Origin: Corallococcus macrosporus DSM 14697 | GTDB lineage: Bacteria; Myxococcota; Myxococcia; Myxococcales; Myxococcaceae | Length of the DNA: 64,000 nt | Reading direction: 5' to 3' | Assembly (NCBI RefSeq): GCF_002305895.1 | Contig: NZ_CP022203.1 | Span: forward strand, 2,148,501 to 2,212,500 | In this document: one piece after another, positions 46,206-55,540 of the stretch | How positions within the stretch are numbered: the stretch's first letter is position 1 | Layout of the letters: the number at the start of each line of letters is the position of its first letter | Program-made: the position numbers and the translations under genes | The notes under the pieces: model-generated | The model's database searches: none | What the model saw: the letters and a program-made list of their open reading frames with translations, nothing else | What the model was told of the DNA's origin: nothing

Positions 46206-46230
46206 GAGGGCCGTGGTTCATGCGGCCCTC
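46206..46230. terminator. Hairpin downstream of the Cys-rich protein gene
   Basis: GAGGGCCG and CGGCCCTC make perfect 8-bp arms around a 9-base loop, preceded by CCATTTT. It lies 143 bp after the stop codon and just outside the IS left end. It may end the plus-strand transcript. Confidence 0.4.
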
Positions 46231-46297
46231 GCTTCATCGCGGGGGGCGTAGCGCTTCACCTGCTCGTAGCCGCCCGGGTAGCCACGGGCCTTCACCA
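46231..46297 (-). mobile_element. Older IS21 istA fragment interrupted by another IS
   Basis: The minus strand reads VKARGYPGGYEQVKRYAPR, which matches the N-terminal region of IS21 IstA (GGYEQVKRY). The fragment ends exactly where an IS-like end (TGTCAAGG) begins at 46298. It is a short remnant, probably the target of the later insertion. Confidence 0.5.
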
Positions 46298-46407
46298 TGT
46301 CAAGGCTCGGCCAATCAGGTCGCTGTTCGGTTCGGCCAATCAGGTCCGGACGTGAAGCGCCCAGGAATCGCGACGGAGTGGGCCGCGCGGGTTCGGCCAA
46401 ACCGGTC
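46298..46407 (+). repeat. IS21-type element left end with three direct repeats
   Basis: The end begins with TGT, as IS21 ends do. TCGGCCAATCAGGTC occurs at 46307-46321 and 46332-46346, and a diverged copy TCGGCCAAACCGGTC at 46393-46407. Multiple short repeats near the tips are typical transposase-binding sites of IS21-family elements. The matching right end was not found. Confidence 0.55.
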
Positions 46408-46428
46408 CGGCAGGGGCTCCGCCAGGTG

Positions 46429-47023
46429 TCAGCGTGCGGCGGTGTCAGCGTGGGCCGCGCGCGGTGCTCGGGTGCGCTTGGCGAGCGGTGGGTTGCGGTA
46501 GCTGTCACCCTTGATGCTGATGATGCTCGCGTGGTGGATGACGCGGTCAATGAGGGCGATGGCGCACGCGGCGTTGGGGAAGATGGTGGTCCACTCCGAA
46601 AACGGGAGGTTGGTCGTCAGGACAATCGGCTTCTTCTCATACCTGCGCGACGCCACCAGGAAGAGGAGGTCGGCGTTCCTGGCGTCGTAGGAGAGGTAGC
46701 CAATCTCGTCGATGACGAGCAGCCCCGCCTGGGTGCAGTAGTGCTTCAGGCGTCTGTCGAGCGCCCGGGCGGAGTCGTGGCTCCCGAGGTCGAGCAGCAG
46801 TTGGGAGGCGGTGGTGAAGAGGACGGAGTGGCCGGCCTGCACGGCGTTGTAGGCGATATTCTGAAGCAATCATCGTCTTGCCCAGGCCCTGGGGCGCGAC
46901 GAGGACGACGTTGGCGGGGCGGGCCATGAAGTCCAGCGCGAGGGCGCTCTCGACGGCCGTCCTGTCAATGTGCTTGGGCCAGCCCCAATCGAAGTCGGCC
47001 ATCGTCCTGAGGGTGCCCAGCTG
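46429..47023 (-). pseudogene. istB: IstB-like transposition ATPase, frameshifted
   Basis: The 5' part (MADFDWGWPKHIDR, MARPANVVLVAPQGLGKTM with a Walker A loop) and the 3' part (NIAYNAVQAGHSVLFTTASQ, GLLVIDEIGYLSY, IVLTTNLPFSEW) are in different frames. One extra T near 46870, in GCTTCAG, would explain the break. The Walker B is LLVIDE. IstB helps the IstA transposase. The N-terminus joins directly to a truncated transposase, so about the first part of the gene and the end of istA are missing. Confidence 0.82.
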
Positions 47024-47029
47024 GAGCGG

Positions 47030-47736
47030 TTGTCGAGGTAGAGCGTCTCGGGCACGCCGTGCTGGCGCGCGGCCCGCACCAGCAGGCCGAGCATGTCGTC
47101 CTCGCGCTCGGTGGAGCGCGCCTCGAGGGCGACGACGTAGTGGCTCCTGTCGTCGAGCAGTGCGTGGATGCGCAGCGGCTCCCACTTCGTGCCGCCGGTG
47201 AGCACCGGGCCATGGCAGACATCGCCATGCCACAACGCGCCGGGGTACGCGGCCTCCCAGCGCCGGCGCTCAACCCCCTCCCCCGTCCCGCGTAGCGAGA
47301 CGCGGTCCAGCCCACGCTCGGCGAGTAGCCGCCGCACGGTGGCGGCGCTCACCGCGCCCTCGCGCACGCGGCCCTGGCGCACCAGCGTCGTGAGAATCAG
47401 CTCCGCGGACGCGCTCAGGTGCTCGCGCCGCACGTCGCAGACCAGTTGCTTCTGCCGCTCGTCGAGCGCCTTGGCGCGGCCCGCGTCCTTGCGCGGCTGG
47501 GGCCGCAGGGCGGCGAGGCCGTGCCTGCGGAAGCGGTAGTACCAGCGCTCCAGCGTCGGCATGCTGAAGTGCCACGTGCGCTCGGCGCCGGGCGGACGGA
47601 ACTTCTGCCGCGTCAGCTCCCTCAGTGCGCCGCGCAGCTCTCCGCGCGTCAGCTGGCGGTGCACCACCGGGCCAATAACCTGGCTGCGGAAGACTGCAAT
47701 CTCTTCACCGTGGTCCTTCGGGACGAGCTCGTCCAT
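47030..47736 (-). pseudogene. Truncated IstA-like DDE transposase
   Basis: From ATG 47736 (AAGGAG upstream) the protein runs for about 236 residues: a helix-turn-helix region (HFSMPTLERWYYRFRRHGLA) and the start of an integrase core with the first two acids of the DDE triad, HGDVCHGP and TLYLDN. It stops abruptly at LYLDN, where the sequence passes into istB-derived DNA. The catalytic Glu and C-terminal domain are gone, so it cannot transpose. Confidence 0.8.
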
Positions 47737-47869
47737 GGAGGTCTCCTTCCCGCTGCCCGCGTCCATCGCGGGCCTGGCGGGAAGCTCTCCCCTCGCATCC
47801 GCCTGGGCTGCTGGGAGCGTGCCCAACGCGGTGGGCGCGGATTCCCTAGCAACTTCGCGGTGATGGTCA

Positions 47870-48409
47870 TCAGCTCACATGGCGGGCTCCGGCGAAGGCT
47901 TGATGCTCGAGCGGCGCCCCCCGCCATGCGAGCGGCGCGTGAGCGCACAGTGCCTGCGCCGCGCGGGCCGCGAGCGCCCGGAGCCCCTGCGCCACCGCGC
48001 CGAGTGGGAGTGCGCCGAACAGCTGCCGCGCCCCAAGCTGCCGCGCCCACCTGGCCAGCGAGCGCCAGCCGCGGGCGGCGTCCCCCAGACGCGTCCAGTC
48101 GCTCGTCCGCCGTCGCATCTCGTCCGCCCTCAGGCCGCACAAGGTCCACAGCGCCAGCGCGAAGCCAATCGCCTCCCCGCTGAAGTGCTTGCGTGGGCGG
48201 ACGGACGGCGGCACCACGCGCATCACCGCGCCACAGGGCTGGCAGCGGTAGCGGCGACAGAGCACCACTGCACAGGTGGGCGCTGCGCCCGGAGTCGGCG
48301 GGCCGCGCTGCTGGCGCTCGACGAGCCCATGCCCGTGGATGCCTGGCCCACCGCCTTCGTAGGCCCCGCGCCCACACGCCACGCAGCGCTTCGGCCGGCC
48401 CTCGTCCAC
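47870..48409 (-). CDS. Zinc-ribbon protein accompanying the IS (DUF6431-like)
   Basis: A 179-residue protein from GTG 48409 with two CxxC pairs (RCVACGRG and YRCQPCGAVMRVVPP) and an Arg/Ala-rich C-terminus. It lies just upstream of the transposase gene on the same strand, 133 bp away, and such short zinc-ribbon proteins often precede IS transposases of this type. The start is uncertain because the frame is open upstream without ATG. It is probably an IS accessory gene. Confidence 0.6.
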   Translation of the reverse strand: MDEGRPKRCVACGRGAYEGGGPGIHGHGLVERQQRGPPTPGAAPTCAVVLCRRYRCQPCGAVMRVVPPSVRPRKHFSGEAIGFALALWTLCGLRADEMRRRTSDWTRLGDAARGWRSLARWARQLGARQLFGALPLGAVAQGLRALAARAAQALCAHAPLAWRGAPLEHQAFAGARHVS

Positions 48410-48649
48410 CGAGGGCGGCCAGTTCTTGGCGTCGCCCTCGAAACGGACGACTCCTCGGGTGTCCCGGTTCTCTTTCCGCAGGGTTCCCGGGGCCCGCGTG
48501 GAGGGTGTTCCCGCACCCTCTGCGCACCTTTCTCCCCGTCCTCCTGACCGCCTGCTACATCATCGGGCCTGGCGCTCCAGTTTCTCGCTGACCATGGGCG
48601 CGCGGCGCGAATCCATCACGCAGCCGGCTCGAACTCGGGCCTCGAGCTC

Positions 48650-48756
48650 TCATCCAGAGGGCTCGTCAACACCCCAATAGGTGTCTTCGCGCTTCTCCCT
48701 TCGCACCGGCAGTCGCCGGAAGCGATTCAGCCAGGAGCGCCCGTGCTCCACCGTCC
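48650..48756 (-). mobile_element. IS5-family transposase C-terminal remnant
   Basis: The minus strand encodes VEHGRSWLNRFRRLPVRREK followed by REDTYWG before a stop at 48650. This is the well-conserved end of IS5-group transposases (VERTxxWLNRFRRLxxRxExREDTYxA). Only about 35 codons remain. Confidence 0.72.
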
Positions 48757-48949
48757 TTGGGGGTGGCCAACGAGGTGCCACGCACGGCGGGGCCCGCGCT
48801 TCAGTGCCTGGAGGAGCGATTCGGCGTCACCTCCGCCCGGGGCGCACGCGCGGCCTCGGGCATCGGTGTGTCTGGCGAAGCCTTCCGTGAGGCGCACACC
48901 GCGGAGGTGGAGCGGAACGAGGGCCTGCTGCACAAGGCCCGCGGCGGCG

Positions 48950-49195
48950 AGCGCCGCGGGCCCCGGCCGCTACGGCTTGAAAGGGGGCCAGGGTGAGGGT
49001 GGACGGAGCGGCGCTACCGTCCTCGAACCGCCAGCCACCGTTCTCGTTGGCGTCGAACTCGCGGCCCACGTCCAGGAGCTGGGTGCCGTCGAAGAGGGCC
49101 AGCACGGGGACGTGCGTGGAGGACACGGACGCCTTCCACAGGTGCGTGCCCGCGGACGTCCAGCCGGACACCGCGGTGCTGCCGTCGCGCGCAGG
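48950..49195 (-). pseudogene. Fragment of a secreted-protein gene
   Basis: The minus strand reads SGWTSAGTHLWKASVSS, VLALFDGTQLLDVG and FDANENGGWRFEDG, a clear coding style, but has no start and no proper end. At its upstream side (49195) it joins a YggL fragment in another frame. A GCCCGCGGC hairpin lies at its lower edge. It looks like a chance fusion from deletion. Confidence 0.42.
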
Positions 49196-49287
49196 TCAGC
49201 GATGCCCTCGAATCCGAGCTCTTGGAACTCGCCGATGCGCTTCTTCTTGCGGAGCCGTCGCTTCACGCTCGTGAGCGTGCGAGCCAC
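49196..49287 (-). pseudogene. YggL/DUF469 gene fragment
   Basis: From a possible GTG at 49287 the minus strand reads VKRRLRKKKRIGEFQELGFE, the conserved N-terminus of YggL-type 50S-binding proteins. Only about 30 codons remain; the rest is deleted. The gene lies divergent from the DUF262 gene and probably was cut when the neighbouring IS debris formed. Confidence 0.62.
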
Positions 49288-49431
49288 AACCCGCACTTCC
49301 GAAGCGGTGCGTGGGAGGCCCGACCACGCTCGCGACGCCGGCAGCGTGGCCGCTCGCATTCCTGGTGTTGGTAGTCGTCCCCGTGGGATATCCTCGGACG
49401 CTCGCGGCGGAATCGTCAGTGATGGGTGCCC

Positions 49432-51270
49432 ATGTCTACTTTTGACTCGACCAAGACCCTGCTCAGCGACCTCCTCACGAAGGTCGTGAAGGGCAAGCTC
49501 CAACTGCCTGACTTCCAACGTGGGTGGGTCTGGGACGACGAACACATCCAGTCGTTGCTCGTGAGCATCGCGCGGTCGTTCCCCATTGGCGCCGTGATGC
49601 TCCTCGAGACGGGCGGCGAGGCGCGTTTCCAGGTGCGCGCCGTGGAGGGCGTCGACCTGCCGCCCAACTCGAACCCCGAGGAGCTGATCCTCGACGGCCA
49701 GCAGCGTCTCACGTCCCTCACGCAGGTACTGAAGCTCGACAAGCCTGTCGCGACGCGTGACGCGAAGAAGCGGGAGCTCAAGCTCCATTACTACTTCGAC
49801 ATCGAGAAGGCGCTGTTGGGCCCCCAGGCGCTGGAGGACGCGATCGTCACCGTCGACGAGCAGCGTACCCAGCGAGAGGACTTCGGCCGCAAGGTGGTGC
49901 TCGACCTCAGCACGCGCGAGAAGGAGATCAATGCCTTCCATTTCCCGTGCAGCCAGATCCTGAACTCGGACGACTGGGAGCAGGCCCTCTCCGAGCATGC
50001 GCCCGAGAAGCTCGCGCGGTTCATGAAGTTCCGACGGCAGGTTGTGGAGCCGTTCCGCAACTACGCGCTGCCGGTCATCAGCCTGAGGAAGGAGACCTCG
50101 AAGGAGGCCGTCTGCCTCGTGTTCGAGAAGGTGAACACGGGCGGCGTTCCGCTGTCTGTCTTCGAGCTCATCACGGCCACGTGGGCGGTGGACGGCTTCA
50201 ACTTGCGCGACGATTGGTTCGGCGGGAGGGGCAAGAGCGGGCGCCACGCTCGCCTCGGCAAGAGGCCGCTGCTCCGTGATCTCCAGCCGACGGACTTCCT
50301 CCAGGGCGTCTCGCTGCTGCACTCCTTCGACAGGCGCACGCAGGACCTCGCCGCCGGGCGCTCCGGCAAGGAGGCCACGGGGGTCACCGCCAAGCGCGAG
50401 CACATCCTCGAGATGCCGCTCGGGGCCTTCGAGAAGTGGGCCGAGTCGCTGACCCAGGGATTCGAGGAGGCCGAGCGCTTCCTGCGCAGCGAGGGGTTCC
50501 ACCACCCGAAGTTCCTCCCATATCGGACGCAGCTCACTCCGCTGGGCGCCGTGCTCGCGAATCTCGGTGAGCGCTGGCTCGAGCCGCAGATCAAGACGAA
50601 GCTCGCGCGCTGGTTCTGGTGCGGAGTCCTGGGCGAGCTCTACGGCGGCGCCGTCGAGACGCGGATCGCGCTCGACGTTCAGCAACTCCTCGCTTGGGTC
50701 AACGAACCCTCGGCGCCGGAGCCCGCCACCGTTCAATCCGCGGGCTTCAATCCGAATCGCCTCGACACGCTCCGTTCGCGCACCAGCGCCGCGTACCGTG
50801 GGCTCTACGTGCTCTTGCAGCGAGAGGGCGCGTGCGACTTCTTCTGGAAGGCGCGCATGGTCGACCTCGACCGCGACGATGCGAAGCTCGACATTCACCA
50901 CATCTTCCCGAAGAAGTGGTGCGAGGACCACGACATCCCCCCGCGCGTCTTCAACGCGATCGTCAACAAGACGGCCATCTCCTACAAGGCGAACCGGATG
51001 ATCGGCGGCAGCGCCCCCTCGAAGTACCTCGCGCAGCTTCAGGGGCACGTCCAGGTGAAGCTCGACGACGCCGCGATGGACACCATCGTGAAGAGTCACG
51101 TCATCAACCCGGCGCTGCTGCGAGCCGACTCGTTCCAGGCGTTCTACGCGGCGCGCAAAGCGGCACTGTTGGCCCTCGTCGAGCGTGCGATGGGCAAGGC
51201 GTCGGCCGAGGCCACCGCCATCGGCGCTGACGACGAGGACGGCGACGAGGACGAGGGCGAGGCCACGTGA
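49432..51270 (+). CDS. DUF262-domain protein, GmrSD-like, with HNH-type C-terminus
   Basis: A 612-residue protein from ATG 49432. The DUF262 part has FQRGWVWDDEHIQSLLVSI, PIGAVMLLE and LILDGQQRLTSLT (DGQQR near residue 88), the nucleotide-binding signature of GmrS-like enzymes. The C-terminal part has LDIHHIFPKKWCED near residue 487 and NAIVNKTAIS, matching the DUF1524/HNH nuclease module of GmrD. Fused S-D proteins restrict modified phage DNA. It ends in an acidic tail and sits in an IS-rich island, as defence genes often do. Confidence 0.85.
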   Translation: MSTFDSTKTLLSDLLTKVVKGKLQLPDFQRGWVWDDEHIQSLLVSIARSFPIGAVMLLETGGEARFQVRAVEGVDLPPNSNPEELILDGQQRLTSLTQVLKLDKPVATRDAKKRELKLHYYFDIEKALLGPQALEDAIVTVDEQRTQREDFGRKVVLDLSTREKEINAFHFPCSQILNSDDWEQALSEHAPEKLARFMKFRRQVVEPFRNYALPVISLRKETSKEAVCLVFEKVNTGGVPLSVFELITATWAVDGFNLRDDWFGGRGKSGRHARLGKRPLLRDLQPTDFLQGVSLLHSFDRRTQDLAAGRSGKEATGVTAKREHILEMPLGAFEKWAESLTQGFEEAERFLRSEGFHHPKFLPYRTQLTPLGAVLANLGERWLEPQIKTKLARWFWCGVLGELYGGAVETRIALDVQQLLAWVNEPSAPEPATVQSAGFNPNRLDTLRSRTSAAYRGLYVLLQREGACDFFWKARMVDLDRDDAKLDIHHIFPKKWCEDHDIPPRVFNAIVNKTAISYKANRMIGGSAPSKYLAQLQGHVQVKLDDAAMDTIVKSHVINPALLRADSFQAFYAARKAALLALVERAMGKASAEATAIGADDEDGDEDEGEAT

Positions 51271-51313
51271 CCATGCGGGCGTCGTCGTCTTCGGTCATCG
51301 CCTACAAGAGAGC

Positions 51314-51905
51314 GTGACGTTCGAGTCGATCATCCTGAACCACGGGTGGGATCGATCGGCGTGGGACCTCGCGAGCCTCTTCCTGCTGAGCGTCGGCGCG
51401 GAGCTTCTGGGCCCTGACGTGCCGCGCGTGGTCGGCATCAGCGAGGAGACGACCAGCTACGTCTCCCCCGGCTACTTCGCCGAGGGCGACCCGTTCGCCG
51501 GCTTCATCGTCCACGAGGCCGCGCACTTCTTCCACAATTGCAAGAAAAGGACGATCGGCCTGTGCGAGACGCGCACGAAGGAGTGGCTGCTCGACATTGA
51601 GTACCGGCAGCGCGAGACGTTCGCCTACTCGTGCGAGGCTTACGCCCGCGTGTTGGCCTGTGGGAGGGGCACCGGCGAGCGACGCGCTCTGGCCGCCGAT
51701 ACACAGCATCGCCGCGCATCTCGGAAGAGCGCGTCGACCCGGCCGAGGTCGCGACCATCGTCACGGAGGAGGCCGCCGCGCGGAGCGGGTGGAAGGTGCT
51801 CCTCGCGCGGTGCGCGCCGAGGACCAAGTCGCGCTCGGCGCTTCAGTTCGCGCGCGAGATGCTCGCTGCCGGAGATCTTGCTGACCAACTACACACGATC
51901 TGGGA
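51314..51905 (+). pseudogene. HExxH putative metallopeptidase, frameshifted and cut by IS21
   Basis: The frame from about GTG 51314 encodes WDLASLFLLSVGAELLG, then FIVHEAAHFFHNCK with an HEAAH zinc site and a later EWLLDIEYRQRETFAYSCEA. Near 51690-51712 the reading passes to another frame (ISEERVDPAEVATIVTEEAA, SALQFAREMLAAGDLADQLH), and the end is lost where an IS21 fragment begins at about 51905. It follows the DUF262 gene by 43 bp, so it was probably its operon partner. The true start is uncertain. Confidence 0.62.
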
Positions 51906-52347
51906 CTTGACCCTTCTCTCCGGCACGGTGCTCCTGGCGCAGGGTAACGCTGGAGGTGGCCAACCACCGCCCGTACCTCTCGCAGAAGCGGCTGTACTGG
52001 TAGCCGCCCGGCACCGCCTCCAGTTACTCCTGCCATAGCAGCAGCTTGGTGACGCCCTTCTTCTTCAGCTCCGCGTACACGTGCGCCCAGTCCGGCTCGG
52101 GACGCTCCGTCAGGGCCTTCGCATCCTCGGGAAACAGCAGCGCCGTCAACGCCGCGTCATCATCCAACTCCGGCGGCAGCGGCCACGTCAGCTTCGCCAC
52201 CCGGGCGCGCCCCAGGTAGTCGCACACCGTGCCATTGCCGATGCCCAGGCTCGCCGCAATCGCCCGCGTCGTCAGCTTCGCCTCGAACCGCAACCGGAAC
52301 AGCACTCTCAACTTCCTCATGGACAGCCTCTGTGCCGCCATCTCCAC
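51905..52347 (-). pseudogene. istA: IS21 istA 5' fragment with an internal stop
   Basis: The minus strand from 52347 encodes the IstA N-terminus (MAAQRLSMRKLRVLFRLRFE, GIGNGTVCDYLGRARVAKL) to a stop at 52036, then continues in frame as LEAVPGGYQYSRFCERYGRW and LRQEHRAGEKG. The stop replaces a Tyr codon expected in WQEYL. The catalytic domain is missing. The fragment lies across the 3' end of the HExxH gene. Confidence 0.8.
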
Positions 52348-52429
52348 CTCCGAATCGGAGGCGCAGTGGCCTGCTGCTGCCCAGCGCCGTCAACGCTTCT
52401 GTCGACCGCCCACTCCTCACTACGAGTGG

Positions 52430-52586
52430 TGCTCGGCTTCACCGGAATGCCTGCTCGGCATCCCCGGAATCGGTGCTCGACATGCCCGGAATGCCTGCTC
52501 GGCATCCCCGGAACGGCTGCTCACCTTGCTCCGGAATCCCTGCTCAGCTTGGCCTGGAATCGGTGCTCGGCTTGCCCCGGAACACG
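52430..52586. repeat. Seven 22-23-bp tandem repeats at an IS21 end
   Basis: Seven units begin with TGCTC at 52430, 52452, 52474, 52496, 52518, 52541 and 52564; the consensus is TGCTCGGCATCCCCGGAATCGG with variation at the 3' end. They lie just outside the istA start. IS21-family elements carry multiple repeats at their ends as transposase sites; that is the likely role. They have no spacers and are not a CRISPR array. Confidence 0.75.
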
Positions 52587-52780
52587 CAGCCACGGAGGTG
52601 GCAACCCAAGCTTCAGGTATTGCAAAGGGCTTCCAACACTTATGGCCCCAAGGCCGGAGAAGTATTGACATCGGCAGCAGGGGTACGCGGGCGTCGCATC
52701 CCTAGGGGTTGCCTTTCACGCTTTGTAAAGGCCATCCTGCCAGTGGCGTGACATCCCGTAACGCCAGGAGGAACACCTTG

Positions 52781-53164
52781 ATGAAGCACAGTGCGAAGTG
52801 GATTTTTGTGGCCCTGACGTCGCTGCTTGGGTCCGTGGCAGGAGCGGGCGAGAGGGTTCGCAAGCCCGTCCAAGTGGCGAATGGATACGCTGCGGGGCCC
52901 ATTGGCAGTGCTCGAAACAGCCCGGACTCAGTGCAACAGATTGGCTGCACCATCACCACCTATGAAGGCAGCGCACCGGTGCTCGTCTGTTTCGCGCGTA
53001 GCCTCACCACATATGGCTCCTGCTCATCGGATGACCCGAACCTCGTGGCCACGGCACGCGCCATCAATGGCGACTCCTATATCTCCTTCAACTGGAACGC
53101 CTCTGGCCGGTGTACGAATCTCCATGTGAGCACCGCTTCGAATTACGAACCCAAGCAACTGTGA
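52781..53164 (+). CDS. Small secreted protein with conserved-looking Cys
   Basis: A 127-residue protein with AGGAGG nine bases before ATG 52781 and a Sec signal (WIFVALTSLLGSVAGAGE). The mature part has four Cys (QQIGCTITTYEG, VLVCFARSLTTYGSC, GRCTNLHV) and is beta-rich. Many myxobacteria have similar short exported proteins. No family is recognised. Confidence 0.66.
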   Translation: MKHSAKWIFVALTSLLGSVAGAGERVRKPVQVANGYAAGPIGSARNSPDSVQQIGCTITTYEGSAPVLVCFARSLTTYGSCSSDDPNLVATARAINGDSYISFNWNASGRCTNLHVSTASNYEPKQL

Positions 53165-53249
53165 GTGGCGCATCCCCGGAGGCACGTCGCGGTCACGTGC
53201 CTCTGGGGGGCCGCCGCAGTTCGTCACCCGCATGCGAGTGCGCCCAGAC

Positions 53250-53771
53250 ATGTCCATCTCCTTCAAGTCGTGGCTCATCTTCCTCGTCATTGTGCCCCTT
53301 TCTGCGTTTCTCGCGGGCCGGCACGCGGCGCCCGACGCGAACGCCCATGTTCTCGAAGAACTCGAACATCAGCGTGGGATGCTCGAAACCCTTGTGAAGC
53401 AAACGGCGTTACCCTCCAACGCGCCCTGCGGCCCCCCTCCGCCCCCCGCAAGTGTGGATGTTGCACTGCTTCGAGCCGAACTCGCCCTGGCGCTCCGCGA
53501 GGCTCTGTCCCTGAGTCATACCTCAGCCCGTACCGATTCTGCTGAAGCTTCTGAAGAAGCACCACTCCAGAGCCTCTCTGCCGTCGAGGAAACACACCGT
53601 CTGCTCGACGCCGCGCTTCGCGCTCGCCGATGGACCGTAGGGGATGCGCAAGCGTTCCGTGAATCACTCGGCATCATGCCACCGGATCAGCGTAACGAAG
53701 CTATCCGTCGGCTCATCACGACGATCAACAGTCAAGAACTCGAAGTGCAGACTGGGGCGGCTCCATTCTGA
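53250..53771 (+). CDS. Single-pass membrane protein with helical domain
   Basis: A 173-residue protein from ATG 53250. One transmembrane helix (SWLIFLVIVPLSAFLAG) is followed by a coiled-coil-like stretch (VLEELEHQRGMLETLVKQ), a Pro-rich linker and an Ala/Leu-rich helical domain (DVALLRAELALALREALSL, EAIRRLITTINSQELE). It lies 85 bp after the small secreted protein and may be in its operon. The function is unknown. Confidence 0.6.
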   Translation: MSISFKSWLIFLVIVPLSAFLAGRHAAPDANAHVLEELEHQRGMLETLVKQTALPSNAPCGPPPPPASVDVALLRAELALALREALSLSHTSARTDSAEASEEAPLQSLSAVEETHRLLDAALRARRWTVGDAQAFRESLGIMPPDQRNEAIRRLITTINSQELEVQTGAAPF

Positions 53772-54325
53772 ACGGAGGGGCGCCGCCTCGCGTTAGTCGG
53801 CGCGGCCTACGAACCACCACGAACCAAAGAGAGAAAGCGTTCTCGCGGCATGAAGCAGGAGGAGTCTCTGCCCGGAGGTGCAACAGTTCATTCGTAGCGG
53901 AAGCGCATCCGCGACGATGGGCGGATTCCTGCATATGTGAAGTACGGAGCCATGGATGTGTCGGTGGCGTCACTGGGGCGAAGATGCACGGCAACGCACG
54001 AGAACCATTACCATTCCTCTGGGCTGCGGCGTAGTCGTTAGCGCGGCACGACTGGCGCGCCGGATGAACCACTGGCTCAAGTAGATGAAAATGCGCGCTG
54101 CCCCGAGGGTGTGTGCAACGCCCCGTGTGTCTCCGGAGCACACCTGTGGCTACCGATTATTCGGGTCCGGCGAGAAGTGCGCCTCAGCGAACGCGTCATT
54201 GCGTGCGCAGTCCTGAGGATGGAGCCCGAAGAATGCACGGGCATGATGCGGTGAAGGCGGGTTGATGTGCGCAGGTGTCTCTGTGAGGCCACGCGGTCCG
54301 TCACGGGGCGCGGCAGAATTCTGGC
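53772..54325. other. 550-bp region without a recognised gene
   Basis: It lies between the membrane protein gene and an IS transposase. It holds only short frames on both strands. A short open stretch around 54135-54255 (plus strand) could be a decayed gene end, but has no recognisable domain. The IS left end should lie here but was not placed. Confidence 0.4.
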
Positions 54326-55393
54326 GTGTTGGCTACGGCCGACAAGAATGGCAAGATGCGGGCCGTCGTAAAGGCGCTTGCTCAAACGTTGCGCTCGGCC
54401 TTGCGGAGCCGCTCGGAGCTGGCGCTGGAGAACCTGGCTCTTCGCCAGCAACTTGCAGTCTTCCGTGAGATGCTCCCATCCCCAAGGCTTGCTCGGGGCG
54501 ACCGCGTCTTCTGGGTCGTTCTCCAACGCCTCTAGCAGGGGTGGCGAAGACCACTGTGCTTTGTGCAGCCGGCGACAGTGGTGAAGTGGCATCGGATGGG
54601 CTTTCGGCTCTTCTGGCGCTGGAAGTCCCGGAGTCGGCTGGGGCGGCCTCGGGCAACTCCGGAACTGCGCGCGTTGATTCGGCGAATGGCCGAAGCCAAC
54701 CCGACATGGGGGGCTCCGCGCATTCACGGGGAGTTGCTGGAATTGGGGATGGAGGTAGGCCAGACAACGGTCGCTCGTTACATACCCAGACCGAGAAGGG
54801 GAGCGCCGAAACCATCACCAACATGGCGGAACTTCTTGCGCTTGCATCTGGCGGAGTCCGCAGGGATGGACTTCTTTGTCATTCCGACTGCGACGTTTGG
54901 AGTGCTGTTGGGATTTGTGGTTGTGAGTCACCGAGACAGGCGAATCCTCCACCTCAATGTGACAGCGCACCCGACGGAAGAATGGACGAAGCAGCAGTTG
55001 CGAGAGGCCTTTCCCTGGGCCAGTGCTCCGAGGTACTTGCACCGAGATAGGGACAAGCTCTACTCCGAGGGCGTTCGCGCCACGCTTACCCATTTGGGGA
55101 TTCGCGAGGTGCCGAGTGCAGCACGGTGTCCGTGGCAGAATCCCTATGCGGAGAGAGTCATCGGCTCGATACGTAGGGAGCTGCTGGACCATGTCGTCGT
55201 CCTGAACGAAACTCACGCTCGGCGCCTGCTGCGCGAATACCAGCGCTACTACAACGCGAGCCGGACGCACCTGGCGCTCGGGAAAGATGCGCCCGAGACG
55301 CGTGCGGTGCAGGGGCCGGAGCACGGAGCCAAGGTGATAGAGCTACGGGAAGTCTTCGGGCTCCACCACCGGTACGAGCGCCGCACTGCATAG
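54326..55393 (+). pseudogene. Integrase-core IS transposase with an amber stop
   Basis: One frame runs for 356 codons with a single TAG at 54533-54535, where a Trp codon is expected (FWVVLQRL then QGWRRP). Before it is the N-terminal helix-turn-helix region (LRSRSELALENLALRQQLAV); after it come TVVKWHRMGFRLFWRWKSR, the first acid in MDFFVIPT, the second in HRDRDKLY and the Glu in ERVIGSIRRE. The catalytic triad is whole, so only the stop breaks the gene. The family is the IS3/IS481-like integrase group. Confidence 0.8.
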
Positions 55394-55540
55394 CGTCTCG
55401 GTCCTTCCAACAACACCCTCGAAGATCCGCTCGTGGTGCATCAGCCTACCTGCGTTCGCAGGACGGGAGGGGAGTGTCCACATACTTCTATCAAATGGAA
55501 GAGAAGGCCCAGCGGCCCGTCATGCGCATCGCCCACATCA

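Noticed and set aside
48970-51099. A 709-codon minus-strand frame
   Set aside because: Antisense shadow of the DUF262 gene; no domain, and the plus strand has clear motifs.
52430-52586. Tandem repeats considered as a CRISPR array
   Set aside because: The units are contiguous with no spacers and lie at an IS21 end.
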